Source of the DNA: Pseudoalteromonas sp049257235
Lineage (GTDB): Bacteria > Pseudomonadota > Gammaproteobacteria > Enterobacterales > Alteromonadaceae
Direction: 5' to 3'
DNA length: 64,000 bases
NCBI RefSeq assembly: GCF_049257235.1
Contig: NZ_JBMMUF010000008.1
Coordinates: 62,001-126,000 of the forward strand
Program-made: the position numbers and the translations under genes
Shown: piece by piece, positions 1-8,479 of the stretch
Position numbering within the stretch: position 1 is the stretch's first letter
How the letters are laid out: each line of letters starts with the position of its first letter
The notes under the pieces: generated by a model
What the model saw: only the letters and a program-made list of their open reading frames with translations
Told to the model about the DNA's origin: nothing
The model's database searches: none

Positions 1-536
1 ATGGCTCTATCGGTTTACCTGCACCGAGCACAGACATTAAGTTGATGTTAGAAAACGGCGAAGAAGCACCGAAAGGCGAACCAGGAGAGTTATGGGTGAA
101 AGGCCCACAAGTCATGAAAGGGTACTACAACCGCCCTGAAGCGACTGCTGAGTGCTTAAAAGATGGTTGGTTCGCAACGGGCGATATTGCCACATACGAT
201 GATGAAGGTTTCTTCTACATTGTTGATCGCAAAAAAGACATGATTTTAGTCTCTGGCTTTAATGTCTTCCCAAATGAAATTGAAGAAGTCATTGCTGAGC
301 ACAGTGGTGTGCTTGAAGTTGCCGCTGTTGGTATCCCTCACGAGGTCAGCGGTGAGCAAGTGAAAGTTTTTGTTGTGAAAAAGGACCCCTCGTTAACAGA
401 AAAGGATATAATCAAGCACTGTCGTGATAATCTCACCAACTATAAAGTGCCTAAGTTGGTTGAATTCAGAGATGAATTACCTAAGACTAACGTAGGTAAG
501 ATACTGCGACGCGCACTGAAAGACGAACAAAAATAA
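1..536 (+). CDS. fadD: Long-chain fatty acid-CoA ligase, C-terminal part (5' end outside window)
   Basis: C-terminal part of an acyl-CoA synthetase that activates long-chain fatty acids with ATP and CoA for beta-oxidation. The reading frame is open from base 3 and begins GSIGLPAPSTDIKLM, so the gene continues to the left. Visible ANL-family motifs are the hinge/adenylate region with GWFATGDIA and the DRKKDMILVSGFNVFPNE core, followed by the AMP-binding C-terminal domain ending with the catalytic-lysine motif TNVGKILRRALK. It is followed by a hairpin terminator and then rnd, the same fadD-rnd order as in E. coli. The identity rests on family motifs; a paralogous ligase cannot be excluded without the N-terminus. 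Confidence 0.9.
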   Translation, partial: GSIGLPAPSTDIKLMLENGEEAPKGEPGELWVKGPQVMKGYYNRPEATAECLKDGWFATGDIATYDDEGFFYIVDRKKDMILVSGFNVFPNEIEEVIAEHSGVLEVAAVGIPHEVSGEQVKVFVVKKDPSLTEKDIIKHCRDNLTNYKVPKLVEFRDELPKTNVGKILRRALKDEQK

Positions 537-541
537 AAAAT

Positions 542-570
542 AACAAGCCGGCATTAGCCGGTTTGTTTTT
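542..570 (+). terminator. Rho-independent terminator after fadD
   Basis: An 11-bp stem (AACAAGCCGGC / GCCGGTTTGTT) with an ATTA loop is followed by a T run. It lies directly after the fadD stop and before the rnd ribosome binding site. Confidence 0.8.
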
Positions 571-581
571 GAGGAGCAAAA

Positions 582-1721
582 GTGGAATATCAGTTAATTA
601 CTGAGCAGCATGTGCTGAATGATTTTGTTGAGGCAATTGGCAACTCAGAAGTGTTAGCGATAGATACAGAGTTTATGCGTCGCCGTACGCTCTATCCAGA
701 AATAGCCTTGCTGCAGGTGTTTGATGGACGCCACCTTGCCCTGATTGACCCTCTTTGCGAACTTGATTTCGCCCCTTTATGGGAATTGCTAAAAAACCCA
801 AACATTCTCAAGGTATTACATTCACCTTCGGAAGATATCGAAGTCTTTCAAAATTTTGCAGGCTTCGTACCCTCACCATTATTTGACACCCAGTTTGCTT
901 TACAACTATTGGGCTCGGGAAACTGCGTTGGCTTTGCCGCTATGGTTAAAGACATTCTTGATATTGAAATCGATAAGAGTGAATCGCGTACTAACTGGTT
1001 ACAACGGCCGTTGCGTGAGAGCCAACTTGAATATGCGTCTGCGGATGTGGCTCACCTTTTACCGTGCTTTGAAAAAATTGTGGCGCAAATTAATGAGCGA
1101 CAATGGTTTGATATTGTTATCGCAGAGTCACAGTTAATCGCTCAAAAGCGGGCATTTCAAACCCCTGATGAATTGCTATACCGAGATATAAAGGGGGCAT
1201 GGCAATTGGGAGGGCGCGATTTAGCGGTACTCAAGGAGTTGTCAATTTGGCGTCGCGAAAAAGCACAGCGAAAAAATTTAGCACTTAATTTTGTCGTCAA
1301 AGAAACCAACATGGTTGAAATCGCAAAACGTCGTCCAAGCTCGTTAAATAGTATGCGCAACATCCCCGGTGTGGATGCCATGGAAGTGAATCGCTCTGGC
1401 AAGGAAATGCTCGCGTGTATAGAACGTGGCAAAGCCGTTAGTGATGAACAATTGCCACAAAAAGTGCTGCGTTTAATGGATTACCGAGGTTATAAACAAG
1501 CCGCAAAAGACATTAAACATAAGATAGCAGCAGAGAGTAAAGAAACCGGGATCCCCGCGGATGTATTTGCTAGTAAAAAGCAGATAAATCAGTTAATTAG
1601 CTGGAGTTGGAAGCACGATGAGACTGAGCGGGCAATGCTGTTTGCACCTGATATATTGCAACCGTGGCGCGCTCAATATCTCACTGGCGCGCTAAAGGAT
1701 TGGTTGCCAGAGCCCAAGTAG
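582..1721 (+). CDS. rnd: Ribonuclease D
   Basis: A 379-aa 3'-5' exoribonuclease of the DEDD superfamily that trims the 3' ends of tRNA precursors and other small RNAs in the cytoplasm. The N-terminal exonuclease domain shows motif I AIDTEFMRRRTLYPEIALLQV, with Asp and Glu metal ligands, and a later YASADVAHLLPCF motif that supplies the last acidic residue and tyrosine. The HRDC domain follows (region around WRREKAQRKNLALNFVVKE, residues ~220-290). The length matches E. coli RNase D (~375 aa). The start is GTG, supported by GAGGAG a few bases upstream. It sits after fadD as in E. coli. Confidence 0.95.
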   Translation: MEYQLITEQHVLNDFVEAIGNSEVLAIDTEFMRRRTLYPEIALLQVFDGRHLALIDPLCELDFAPLWELLKNPNILKVLHSPSEDIEVFQNFAGFVPSPLFDTQFALQLLGSGNCVGFAAMVKDILDIEIDKSESRTNWLQRPLRESQLEYASADVAHLLPCFEKIVAQINERQWFDIVIAESQLIAQKRAFQTPDELLYRDIKGAWQLGGRDLAVLKELSIWRREKAQRKNLALNFVVKETNMVEIAKRRPSSLNSMRNIPGVDAMEVNRSGKEMLACIERGKAVSDEQLPQKVLRLMDYRGYKQAAKDIKHKIAAESKETGIPADVFASKKQINQLISWSWKHDETERAMLFAPDILQPWRAQYLTGALKDWLPEPK

Positions 1722-1786
1722 CCGTTAATAGTCAAATTGGACATACCCGTGCTTAAGATTATCTTTTAAGTACATGTTTTGATTTT

Positions 1787-2521
1787 ATGAGCAAAGCAAT
1801 GGTTTCCAATTTTAGGCAGTGTTTTTTACCTCTTGTGTTAGGTTTATGTGCAGGTTGCTCACCAGAGCCAAAAGAAAACAACCGCACAACAACGACATCA
1901 TCCGATCCCCAAGTCAGCATTGCTCAAGGTGCGGCGCTGTTGCACGATGGTAAAACGCTATCAGGACAAACAGTCGCTCAAGGCTACGGCATGACGTATT
2001 CTGACACCGCGATGGATGAAATTATTCCTGCACTGCCCATCTTTGGCTTTGCCAATGGCCAAGGTTTTAATGGTGTAACAACTGTGTTCAGGGAAGATCA
2101 TGAAGGTAATTGGCACTTGAGTGTCAGCGATCAAGTATACAATCCTGCACATGGACCTGCATCTGCAGCGAGTGGTTCACAATCAGTGCAAACAGTACAT
2201 ATTCAATTGCCCAATGAGCCACACATTGACGCCCGTTTTGGTAAGGAAATGGCGTATGGCGGCGGATATTTTCAAATAAAAAACGACGTTAATGCCGACA
2301 CAACGACCAGTTGGAATACCTCTTTTAGCTATAAGCTGGAGATTGATAAGTGGCAAAAGCAAGAATCTCGGGTGGGATCATGTGGTAACCCTGCGCTTGG
2401 CAAGGCCAGCGGTAAAATATTCGCCAGCTTTAAAGGCTCCGAAATTGAAGGGCGGGTGCGTAACTCATGGATATCAGGACAGTTTACAGATGCCGCCATT
2501 GTTTATTGCCCAAAACAATAA
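1787..2521 (+). CDS. Putative lipoprotein of unknown function
   Basis: A 244-aa protein I do not recognise. It starts with a basic, hydrophobic leader ending VLGLCAGCSPEPKENN. This is a lipobox-like site with Cys 24 as the likely lipidated residue, though the -3 position is Cys rather than the usual Leu. After a short polar linker rich in Asn and Thr, the mature part has alternating hydrophobic and Gly-rich segments (for example YGGGYFQIKN and GKASGKIFASFKGSEIEGRVRNSWISGQF) that suggest beta structure like that of surface-lipoprotein barrels. Two Cys near residues 197 and 241 could pair. An in-frame ATG four codons later is also possible as the start. Function unknown. Confidence 0.7.
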   Translation: MSKAMVSNFRQCFLPLVLGLCAGCSPEPKENNRTTTTSSDPQVSIAQGAALLHDGKTLSGQTVAQGYGMTYSDTAMDEIIPALPIFGFANGQGFNGVTTVFREDHEGNWHLSVSDQVYNPAHGPASAASGSQSVQTVHIQLPNEPHIDARFGKEMAYGGGYFQIKNDVNADTTTSWNTSFSYKLEIDKWQKQESRVGSCGNPALGKASGKIFASFKGSEIEGRVRNSWISGQFTDAAIVYCPKQ

Positions 2522-2566
2522 TAAAAATAAGTACCACATATAAAGATTGAACAATCAGGTTAAAAA

Positions 2567-3190
2567 ATGAACTATCAAGGACAGGTCACGCAGTGGCATG
2601 ATGATAAAGGTTATGGTTTTGTTCACACCAACGGCCAAAATGAACGGCTATTCGTTCATATTAAAGCGTTTGAGTCTTCACATTTGCGCCCTAAAGTGGG
2701 TGACATCATCGTGTTTAAAAAATCAAAAGATAGGCAAGGGCGTCTGCAAGCAACCGATATACGCTACGCTTCTAAGCACAGAGCTAAAAAGCAAAAACCT
2801 TCCCCTACGCGCAGGCATGGTGCAAGACTGTGTATTCATCTTTGCGCACTGGCGATTATTATCAGTGTGATTGCATCCGACATTCCAATTTGGCTATTGG
2901 CGGTGTTTGCGTTGATGAGTGTTATCACCGCACTCGCATATTATCGCGATAAAAATAAGGCCCAACGTGGTCTTTGGCGGACTCCCGAGTCAACCTTGCA
3001 CCTGATGTCATTATTAGGTGGGTGGTATGGCGCTTTTTGGGCGCAAAACGCGTTTAACCATAAATCTAGAAAGCCGTCATTTTTATTTGGCTTTTGGTGT
3101 AGTGTTGTTGCCAATGTCGGATGTGTTATTTGGCTTACCACAGAGCATGGGGCAGAGTATGTGAGATTGCTTAATGCCTTTGCTATATGA
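2567..3190 (+). CDS. Cold-shock-domain protein with C-terminal DUF1294 membrane domain
   Basis: A 207-aa two-domain protein. Residues 1-70 form a cold-shock (OB-fold) domain with WHDDKGYGFVHTNG and LFVHIKAF in the RNP1/RNP2 positions, which should bind single-stranded nucleic acid. A basic linker (residues ~70-85) leads to two hydrophobic helices (residues ~87-125). The DUF1294 domain follows with the signature YYRDKNKAQRGLWRTPE...LLGGWYGAFWAQNAFNHKSRKPSF, then a last membrane helix. The CSD-DUF1294 fusion is common in Gammaproteobacteria but has no firm function. Its N-terminus is paralogous to the broken cold-shock gene at 33805. Confidence 0.88.
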   Translation: MNYQGQVTQWHDDKGYGFVHTNGQNERLFVHIKAFESSHLRPKVGDIIVFKKSKDRQGRLQATDIRYASKHRAKKQKPSPTRRHGARLCIHLCALAIIISVIASDIPIWLLAVFALMSVITALAYYRDKNKAQRGLWRTPESTLHLMSLLGGWYGAFWAQNAFNHKSRKPSFLFGFWCSVVANVGCVIWLTTEHGAEYVRLLNAFAI

Positions 3191-3293
3191 TTGGAACGTC
3201 TAGTGGATATACCACTCAATTAAATCCATGAGTTAAAAGGCACAATATAAAATGTCTCACTCGACACAGGTTAACGAAGGATTGAAATAGCGT

Positions 3294-3706
3294 ATGAAAG
3301 CCATTTTTGGCGTCAAAGGTAAGGAATATAAAGTAGATTTCTCAACATCTCTTTGCAAGGTACACAGGCCATCATTGATTATTATGCGCAATTGTCTGAA
3401 CAAAAATATGGTTTTACAGTGTCTGCCGAATCGTCATTGAGTGTGCTACCTGAGTCTAAGCTTGCAGATGCTGCGCAACAAAGCATAGAAATATATGAGC
3501 AAGTTGCTGCACTTTACCCAAATTCAGCATACGCTTTTAGTAACCTTGCATCAGCTTATGCCAGCGTAGGGAAGCTTGAAAAAGCAATAGAATTGCAAAA
3601 TATCGCGGTCGAAAAGTCCAAAGAGATGGTGCAATGGCATCAAAACAATCTTCAAAACATACTGGATGAATACCAAAAGCAGCTAGGTACAGACAATGTA
3701 CAGTGA
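3294..3706 (+). pseudogene. TPR-containing protein fragment, probably frameshifted
   Basis: A 3' fragment of about 117 aa contains a clear tetratricopeptide unit (IYEQVAALYPNSAYAFSNLASAYASVGKLEKAIELQNIAVEKS). No good start exists in its own frame: the first possible codon is TTG at 3353 and a stop lies at 3329-3331. An ATG at 3294 opens a second frame, MKAIFGVKGKEYKVDFSTSL, which runs into the TPR frame near 3350 and stops in its own frame about 100 bases later. The two parts join smoothly if a one- or two-base frameshift occurred near 3348-3354. Such tails occur at the C-terminus of larger hydrolases, so this may be a gene remnant. It is alternatively a short real gene with a TTG start. Confidence 0.5.
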
Positions 3707-3722
3707 CATCGCGAGATAAATT

Positions 3723-3752
3723 AAAAAAGGAAGCCTATTGGCTTCCTTTTTT
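3723..3752. terminator. Bidirectional terminator between the TPR remnant and minE
   Basis: A 13-bp stem (AAAAAAGGAAGCC / GGCTTCCTTTTTT) with a 4-base loop has T runs on both strands. It lies between convergent genes. Confidence 0.85.
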
Positions 3753-3776
3753 ATGCACCCTATTGTCAAAAAGTGA

Positions 3777-4037
3777 TTATTTTTCTGCGTCAGGCAAGGT
3801 GACGTTAAGTTCTAATACCGCTAGATCGTCTTCATTTTGCTCTAGCTGTACTTGTACTGCGTCTGCGTCAATGGCTACGTACTTACGGATCACGTCTAAA
3901 ATATCTTGTTTTAATTGTGGTAAGTAATCCGGTGTGCCACGTTGCGAGCGCTCATGTGCAACGATAATTTGCAAACGCTCCTTCGCCATTGAGGCACTGG
4001 TTTTTTTCTCTGAACGAAAGTAATCGAGTAAAGACAC
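3777..4037 (-). CDS. minE: Cell division topological specificity factor MinE
   Basis: An 86-aa protein that stimulates MinD ATPase and drives Min oscillation so that the Z ring forms at midcell. The chosen start is the GTG at 4037 (product beginning MSLLDYFRSEKKTSASMAKERLQ), preceded by GGAGG and one base after the minD stop. A longer in-frame reading through minD is not credible. The anti-MinCD helix AKERLQIIVAHER and the C-terminal topological domain (LKQDILDVIRKYV) are visible. It is the last gene of the minCDE operon and is followed by a strong hairpin. Confidence 0.95.
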   Translation of the reverse strand: MSLLDYFRSEKKTSASMAKERLQIIVAHERSQRGTPDYLPQLKQDILDVIRKYVAIDADAVQVQLEQNEDDLAVLELNVTLPDAEK

Positions 4038-4038
4038 A

Positions 4039-4848
4039 TTATCCTCCAAAAATCCGTTTAAACAGGCCACGTTTCTCAACGTCCAAGAAGCGAAACTCAA
4101 CTTGCTCACCAAGTAGGCGACTGATCGCATCATGATACGCTTGGCCTGCGTCAGATTCACTGTCTAGTGATACAGGTTGGCCCTGGTTTGATGCGTTAAG
4201 AACGGCTTGTGACTCTGGAATAACACCCAGTAAGTCAATCGCTAAAATGTCGTTAACGTCTTCCACCGATAACATTTCACCACGTTGAACGCGTTCTGGG
4301 TTATAGCGAGTAAGTAGCAAATGCTCCTTTACAGGCTCAAGACCTTCTTCCGCGCGGCGAGATTTACTTTGCAAGATGCCAAGGATACGGTCAGAGTCGC
4401 GCACTGATGAAACTTCAGGGTTCGTGGTTACAATCGCTTCATCGGCGAAGTAAAGTGCCATCATTGCACCTGCTTCAATACCCGCTGGAGAATCACAGAT
4501 AATGAAATCGAAATCGTTTTTCAATTCATTAAGTACTTTCTCAACACCCTCTTTTGTCAGTGCATCTTTATCACGCGTTTGCGAAGCCGGTAGAATGAAC
4601 AACTTATCAACACGCTTATCTTTAATAAGTGCTTGATTAAGGTTCGCTTCACCGTTGATTACGTTGACAAAGTCATACACAACGCGGCGCTCACAACCCA
4701 TAATTAGGTCAAGGTTACGCAGGCCTATATCGAAATCGATAATGGCAGTTTTAAACCCTTTAAGCGCAAGGCCTGTACCAATTGCGGCGCTTGAGGTTGT
4801 TTTACCTACCCCGCCTTTACCAGAAGTTACGACAATAATTTTTGCCAT
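4039..4848 (-). CDS. minD: Septum site-determining ATPase MinD
   Basis: A 269-aa deviant-Walker-A ATPase that binds the membrane when ATP-bound, recruits MinC, and oscillates under MinE control. The sequence shows KGGVGKTTSSAAIG at residues ~10-23, a DFDIGLRNLDLIMG switch region, an ICDSPAGIEAGA Walker-B-like region, and the C-terminal amphipathic membrane-targeting helix FLDVEKRGLFKRIFGG. Length matches E. coli MinD (270 aa). minC ends 6 bases upstream and minE begins one base after the stop, so the three genes are probably co-translated. Confidence 0.97.
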   Translation of the reverse strand: MAKIIVVTSGKGGVGKTTSSAAIGTGLALKGFKTAIIDFDIGLRNLDLIMGCERRVVYDFVNVINGEANLNQALIKDKRVDKLFILPASQTRDKDALTKEGVEKVLNELKNDFDFIICDSPAGIEAGAMMALYFADEAIVTTNPEVSSVRDSDRILGILQSKSRRAEEGLEPVKEHLLLTRYNPERVQRGEMLSVEDVNDILAIDLLGVIPESQAVLNASNQGQPVSLDSESDAGQAYHDAISRLLGEQVEFRFLDVEKRGLFKRIFGG

Positions 4849-4854
4849 GTGTCT

Positions 4855-5547
4855 TTATCCTTTAACCAATGCTGATATATGAAGTGAATCTTGGCGTTGG
4901 CGAATGCAGGCTGGTTGGCCCCATAGCTCACCTTGCAGTGAATCACTGATCCAATAACTGCCATTGACCGAAACTAATTCAGCTTCGAGCTTTTGGCAGA
5001 ATATTGTGGCGTCTTTGTTACCTTGCGCACCGGCAATAGCACGGCCGCGCAACGTACCATAAATATGAATGTGGCCATCGGCGATGACTTCAGCACCATG
5101 GCTCACAGAGCCAAGTACAATTAAATCACGTCCTTTGGCATACACTTGCAGCCCCGAACGCACCGTTGTCTCAACAACCATTGTTGGTTGAGCTTCAACG
5201 GTTACTGGAGCAGGGGTCACAGCTTTAGGCTGCTGTGCATCTTTGGAATAGTTAACAACGGAAAAGCCAGCCTCTTTGGCTGCCGTATGCTGTATATCGC
5301 TGCCGCTACATACACCAACGGGATTAAAGGCAAGACCTTTTAATAAGGAATGAAGTTGGATGAAATCAATATCACACTCTTGGATGGCTTCAAGGTTGAT
5401 CACCAAAGGTGCGCCCGCAAAAAACTTTGGGGCTTGGGCTATTTTAGCGTCCAATTGTTTACCCAAAGCAGACAAATCAGACGTTAACAACCGCAGCACA
5501 GAAAGAGTAAAGAGATTCCCTTTTAATTCGAATAATTGTTCCGACAT
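4855..5547 (-). CDS. minC: Septum formation inhibitor MinC
   Basis: A 230-aa inhibitor of FtsZ polymerisation away from midcell. The N-terminal domain (residues ~1-100, FELKGNLFTLSVLRLLTSDLSALGKQL) contacts FtsZ. A short Pro/Val-rich linker (KAVTPAPVTVEAQP) leads to the C-terminal beta-helix with GSVSHGAEVIADGHIHIYGTLRGRAIAGAQGN, the dimerisation and MinD-binding domain. Length is normal. It is the first gene of minCDE and is divergent from ycgL. Confidence 0.95.
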   Translation of the reverse strand: MSEQLFELKGNLFTLSVLRLLTSDLSALGKQLDAKIAQAPKFFAGAPLVINLEAIQECDIDFIQLHSLLKGLAFNPVGVCSGSDIQHTAAKEAGFSVVNYSKDAQQPKAVTPAPVTVEAQPTMVVETTVRSGLQVYAKGRDLIVLGSVSHGAEVIADGHIHIYGTLRGRAIAGAQGNKDATIFCQKLEAELVSVNGSYWISDSLQGELWGQPACIRQRQDSLHISALVKG

Positions 5548-5732
5548 AAGCGCTCATACTTGTGTGGCCGAATTATTAATTATCACCAGAATCGCACCGT
5601 AATTTTGTTGTTGTTAAGCATCATTGGTGTGCGAATTGGAGTTGAGCTTTGGCCACTAAACTTACCACATGATTATTCACTCATGGTATAGTGTCAAGGT
5701 GTGTTTCGCAACAACTTAAAGGCCCTAAAAAC

Positions 5733-6014
5733 ATGCTATGTGCAGTATATAAGAGCAAGAAAAAGCCAGATACCTACCTTTACTTGCCAAAAAGAGATTT
5801 TTTTGATGATGTACCAAAGCCACTGATGGACATGTTCGGTAAACCTGTGTTCGTGATGCTGATCAATCTTGCGACTAAATCACAGCTTGCATTGGCGGAT
5901 ATTGACAAGGTTAAGGAAGAATTAAGCGACAAAGGGTTTTATTTACAAGTGCCACCACCAACAGAGAACATGTTGGATGAACTAAGAAGACAAAATGGAG
6001 TAGATAGTGATTAA
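5733..6014 (+). CDS. ycgL: YcgL family protein
   Basis: A 93-aa small cytoplasmic protein of the YcgL (UPF0745) family, function unknown, found near min genes in Gammaproteobacteria. I chose the ATG at 5733 (MLCAVYKSKKKPDTYLYLPKRD) because it matches the family's conserved start; the 14 codons upstream have no support. The conserved C-terminal segment DIDKVKEELSDKGFYLQVPPP is present. It overlaps the next gene by 8 bases, so the two are probably translated together. Position next to minCDE matches E. coli gene order. Confidence 0.92.
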   Translation: MLCAVYKSKKKPDTYLYLPKRDFFDDVPKPLMDMFGKPVFVMLINLATKSQLALADIDKVKEELSDKGFYLQVPPPTENMLDELRRQNGVDSD

Positions 6015-7095
6015 AAAAATCAGCAAGTATTTCGCCAGCGCCTTTAAACCAGTTGCACTTTCAAGCATTGCATTTGCAGTGAGCGCAACGGTTGCTTTTC
6101 CTTCTCTGGCAAACTCGCAGATGCAAAGTGTTGAACAACAGCAAAATGCGTTCGATACCTATGTTGCTAAATTACGCGAAGAAGCGTTACAAAAAGGCTA
6201 TAGCGAACAGTTGATTGACTCGGCCTTTGCAACGATAACCTTTAAACCTAAGGTGATCAGTGCCGATAAGAATCAACCTGAAGTTAAAGAAACGCTTGAA
6301 ACCTACCTCCCCAAGCGCGTACCTGATTGGAAGGTTAATCGCGCCCGTGAACTCTATAAAAAGCATCAAACAGTGCTTGAAAAAGTTGCCGAGGAATATG
6401 GTGTGCAAGCGCGTTTTATTGTTGCTTTATGGGGATTGGAGAGTAATTTCGGCCGCATTCAAGGTGGCTATCCTGTGATCTCTAGTTTAGTGACGCTCGC
6501 TTTTGACGGTCGTCGTGAGGCGCTATATAAAAGCCAGTTATGGGCAGCGCTCGATATTCTCAAAGAAGGGCACATCGATCTGGCGAACTTTAAAGGTTCT
6601 TGGGCTGGCGCGATGGGACAAACACAATTTATGCCCACATCTTTCAATGCCTACGCAGTGGATTACAACGGCGACGGTCGTAAAGACATATGGACAACAG
6701 AGGAAGATGCGTTCGCATCGATTGCCAATTATCTCAAAAGTGTGGGGTGGAATGACGAGCTAACGTGGGGTCGTCAGGTCAAATTGCCGTCAGACTTTGA
6801 TCACAGCACGATATTACAGCGAGGCACGCGCAGCCATTCGCAGTGGCTCGATCACTGGGCTGACTCTGAGCGCTCATTGGCACAATGGCAGGACCTTGGT
6901 TTGCGCCGTATGGATGGCTCAGACTTACCTAAGCGTGATATCACCGCTGCACTGGTCATGCCTGATGATACAAAGGGCCGCATGTACTTAGCCTACGACA
7001 ATTACAAAGCGTTGATGAATTGGAACCGTTCATATTACTTTGCTACCAGTGTTGGCTATCTTTCCGATCGCATTGGTTACCCTGCTATCAAGTAA
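6007..7095 (+). CDS. Lytic murein transglycosylase, MltB family
   Basis: A 362-aa periplasmic enzyme that cleaves the MurNAc-GlcNAc bond of peptidoglycan to form 1,6-anhydro ends. An N-terminal signal sequence runs to about residue 35 (SSIAFAVSATVAFPSLANS). The SLT_2/MltB catalytic domain has FIVALWGLESNFG with the catalytic Glu, then GSWAGAMGQTQFMPTSF and DYNGDGRKDIW. There is no lipobox, so this is the soluble MltB2-like type. The GTG start at 6007 overlaps the ycgL stop and is preceded by GGAG. The usual C-terminal peptidoglycan-binding domain is absent. Confidence 0.93.
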   Translation: MIKKISKYFASAFKPVALSSIAFAVSATVAFPSLANSQMQSVEQQQNAFDTYVAKLREEALQKGYSEQLIDSAFATITFKPKVISADKNQPEVKETLETYLPKRVPDWKVNRARELYKKHQTVLEKVAEEYGVQARFIVALWGLESNFGRIQGGYPVISSLVTLAFDGRREALYKSQLWAALDILKEGHIDLANFKGSWAGAMGQTQFMPTSFNAYAVDYNGDGRKDIWTTEEDAFASIANYLKSVGWNDELTWGRQVKLPSDFDHSTILQRGTRSHSQWLDHWADSERSLAQWQDLGLRRMDGSDLPKRDITAALVMPDDTKGRMYLAYDNYKALMNWNRSYYFATSVGYLSDRIGYPAIK

Positions 7096-7158
7096 CTTCA
7101 GTTAGTAATCCCCTTTGCTAATTTGGTATACTGCGCCCCGAATCAAAGGGGCGTATGT

Positions 7159-7656
7159 ATGTTAGAAGATAAGTTTTGGGAAACAAAATCACTCAAGCAA
7201 ATGAGTGAGCAAGAGTGGGAAGCCATCTGCGATGGCTGTGGTAAGTGCTGCCTCAATACATTTATTGATAGTGAAGACCAAGAAGAGTTTACCCCCACAG
7301 ATATGCTTCGACCCGGTGAAGAACTTATTTTTACCAATATCGTCTGTCAGTACCTTGATAATAAAACGTGCAACTGCACGGCGTATGAGCAACGACAAGA
7401 GCTGGTAGAAATGTGTGTGAAGCTCACCAAGGACAATATTGATGACTTCTTCTTTTTACCGAAAAGTTGCAGTTATCGTCGCCTTCATGAAGGGCGAGGG
7501 CTTGCCAGTTGGCATCCGTTGTTGAACAAGGGCAAAAAGTCAAAAATGCATGCTGCTGGCATGAGTGTACGCAACAAAGTAGTCAAAGACTGCGACGTGC
7601 CTTTGGAAGAATTTGAAGATCACATCGCTGATTGGCCGATGTTTGATTGTGACTAG
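7159..7656 (+). CDS. ycgN: YcgN family CxxCxxCC-type protein
   Basis: A 165-aa member of the UPF0260/YcgN family. The start chosen is ATG 7159 (MLEDKFWETKSLKQMSEQEWEAICDGCGKCC), matching the family. The conserved cysteines GCGKCC, CxYL...KTCNC and the late KSCSYRRLHEG...LASWHPLL motif suggest a bound metal or Fe-S centre, as proposed for CxxCxxCC proteins, but no reaction is established. A TATACT -10-like box and an 8-bp inverted repeat (CCCCTTTG / CAAAGGGG, 7107-7152) lie just upstream. The stop codon abuts a candidate repeat element. Confidence 0.92.
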   Translation: MLEDKFWETKSLKQMSEQEWEAICDGCGKCCLNTFIDSEDQEEFTPTDMLRPGEELIFTNIVCQYLDNKTCNCTAYEQRQELVEMCVKLTKDNIDDFFFLPKSCSYRRLHEGRGLASWHPLLNKGKKSKMHAAGMSVRNKVVKDCDVPLEEFEDHIADWPMFDCD

Positions 7657-7842
7657 GGCGTGTTGACCTTTGTTGTTTGTTTTTGCAGCACGGCCTAGCG
7701 CTGATGAACTTTGTTGTTGGTTTTTTCGCCAGTTGTTGGGGTGTTTTGACAATAGCATCATCAACTTTGCAACATGACCCATTCCAAGCATTGAACGCCT
7801 TAGGTTTGAACAAAATACATACCTCAAAGGTTAACAAGCGCC
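7656..7842. repeat. Candidate MITE-like element with imperfect terminal inverted repeats
   Basis: About 187 bp without a credible gene. The left end reads GGGCG-TGTTGACCTTTG, and the reverse complement of the right end reads GGCGCT-TGTTAACCTTTG, so they share TGTTRACCTTTG in inverted orientation. The interior has repeated TTTGTTGTT tracts. No exact target duplication is visible. Short ORFs inside it on both strands look like artefacts. It may be a small non-autonomous element or an IS remnant. Confidence 0.4.
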
Positions 7843-7981
7843 AACTGTGCGTACATATTCTCCCTAATCAATGCCTTTTGTTGCTTTTGCTCAAAAAAAT
7901 ATTATTTTTTGTTTACAGAACAAGTAAACATGTTAGCATGTGCGCGTTTTTTAACCAGAGTATGTCTGAGAGAAAAAATTA

Positions 7982-8368
7982 ATGAGTTTAAGCCACGGTA
8001 CCACGCATGTGGAATTACATGATGGCATCATTGAAGTTGCTTTTATTGGCAGTTTTAATATTTATGGTGTGCAGGCTTTCGTCCAGAAGGTCAAAGATAT
8101 TGTTTCCCAGTTAGGTGAACAAGAATTCGCCATGCTTATTGATAATACCAAGGTGGAAGGTGGGACTCCTGAAGCATACGATGAGCTCAATAGGTACAAT
8201 GAATGGCTGTGCACGCAAGCTATGGTAGCAAAAGCCTTTGTGATGGAATCGTCGATGGCTATCAGTATTCTTTTACAGCGCACCCCTTCGCTGGCTAAGC
8301 AAAACGTCGAATTTTTTACCAACGTTGAAGATGCACGCCAGTGGTTAAAACAAAGGCTCGCCAACTAG
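7982..8368 (+). CDS. STAS-like domain protein of unknown function
   Basis: A 128-aa single-domain protein. The pattern (VELHDGIIEVAFIGSFNIYGVQAFVQKVKDIV, FAMLIDNTKVEGGTPEAYDELNRYNEW, AKAFVMESSMAISILLQRT, ending VEFFTNVEDARQWLKQRL) fits the SpoIIAA/STAS-like fold used in several small regulatory proteins. No signal peptide or membrane helix is present, so it is probably cytoplasmic. It stands alone between a repeat-like region and a solute-binding protein, with no operon partner. No specific role can be assigned. Confidence 0.7.
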   Translation: MSLSHGTTHVELHDGIIEVAFIGSFNIYGVQAFVQKVKDIVSQLGEQEFAMLIDNTKVEGGTPEAYDELNRYNEWLCTQAMVAKAFVMESSMAISILLQRTPSLAKQNVEFFTNVEDARQWLKQRLAN

Positions 8369-8479
8369 GGTGGGTGCTCTTGGCCGTTTTGCTCGGCCTG
8401 TAACTTATTCTTTTGGCTAATTTACCTAAGCCCCCATTCGTTACTATACTTTTCTTTATTTGCTTGTGTATTGGCTTTT

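Noticed and set aside
3189..3203. Third GATTGGAACG half-palindrome
   Set aside because: The right half is not conserved (GTCTAG), so it is not counted with the two operator-like sites.
7677..7982. 101-codon ORF on the plus strand with a hydrophobic segment
   Set aside because: It runs through the repeat-like region, has odd composition and no recognisable domain, and shares its space with minus-strand ORFs of equal length.
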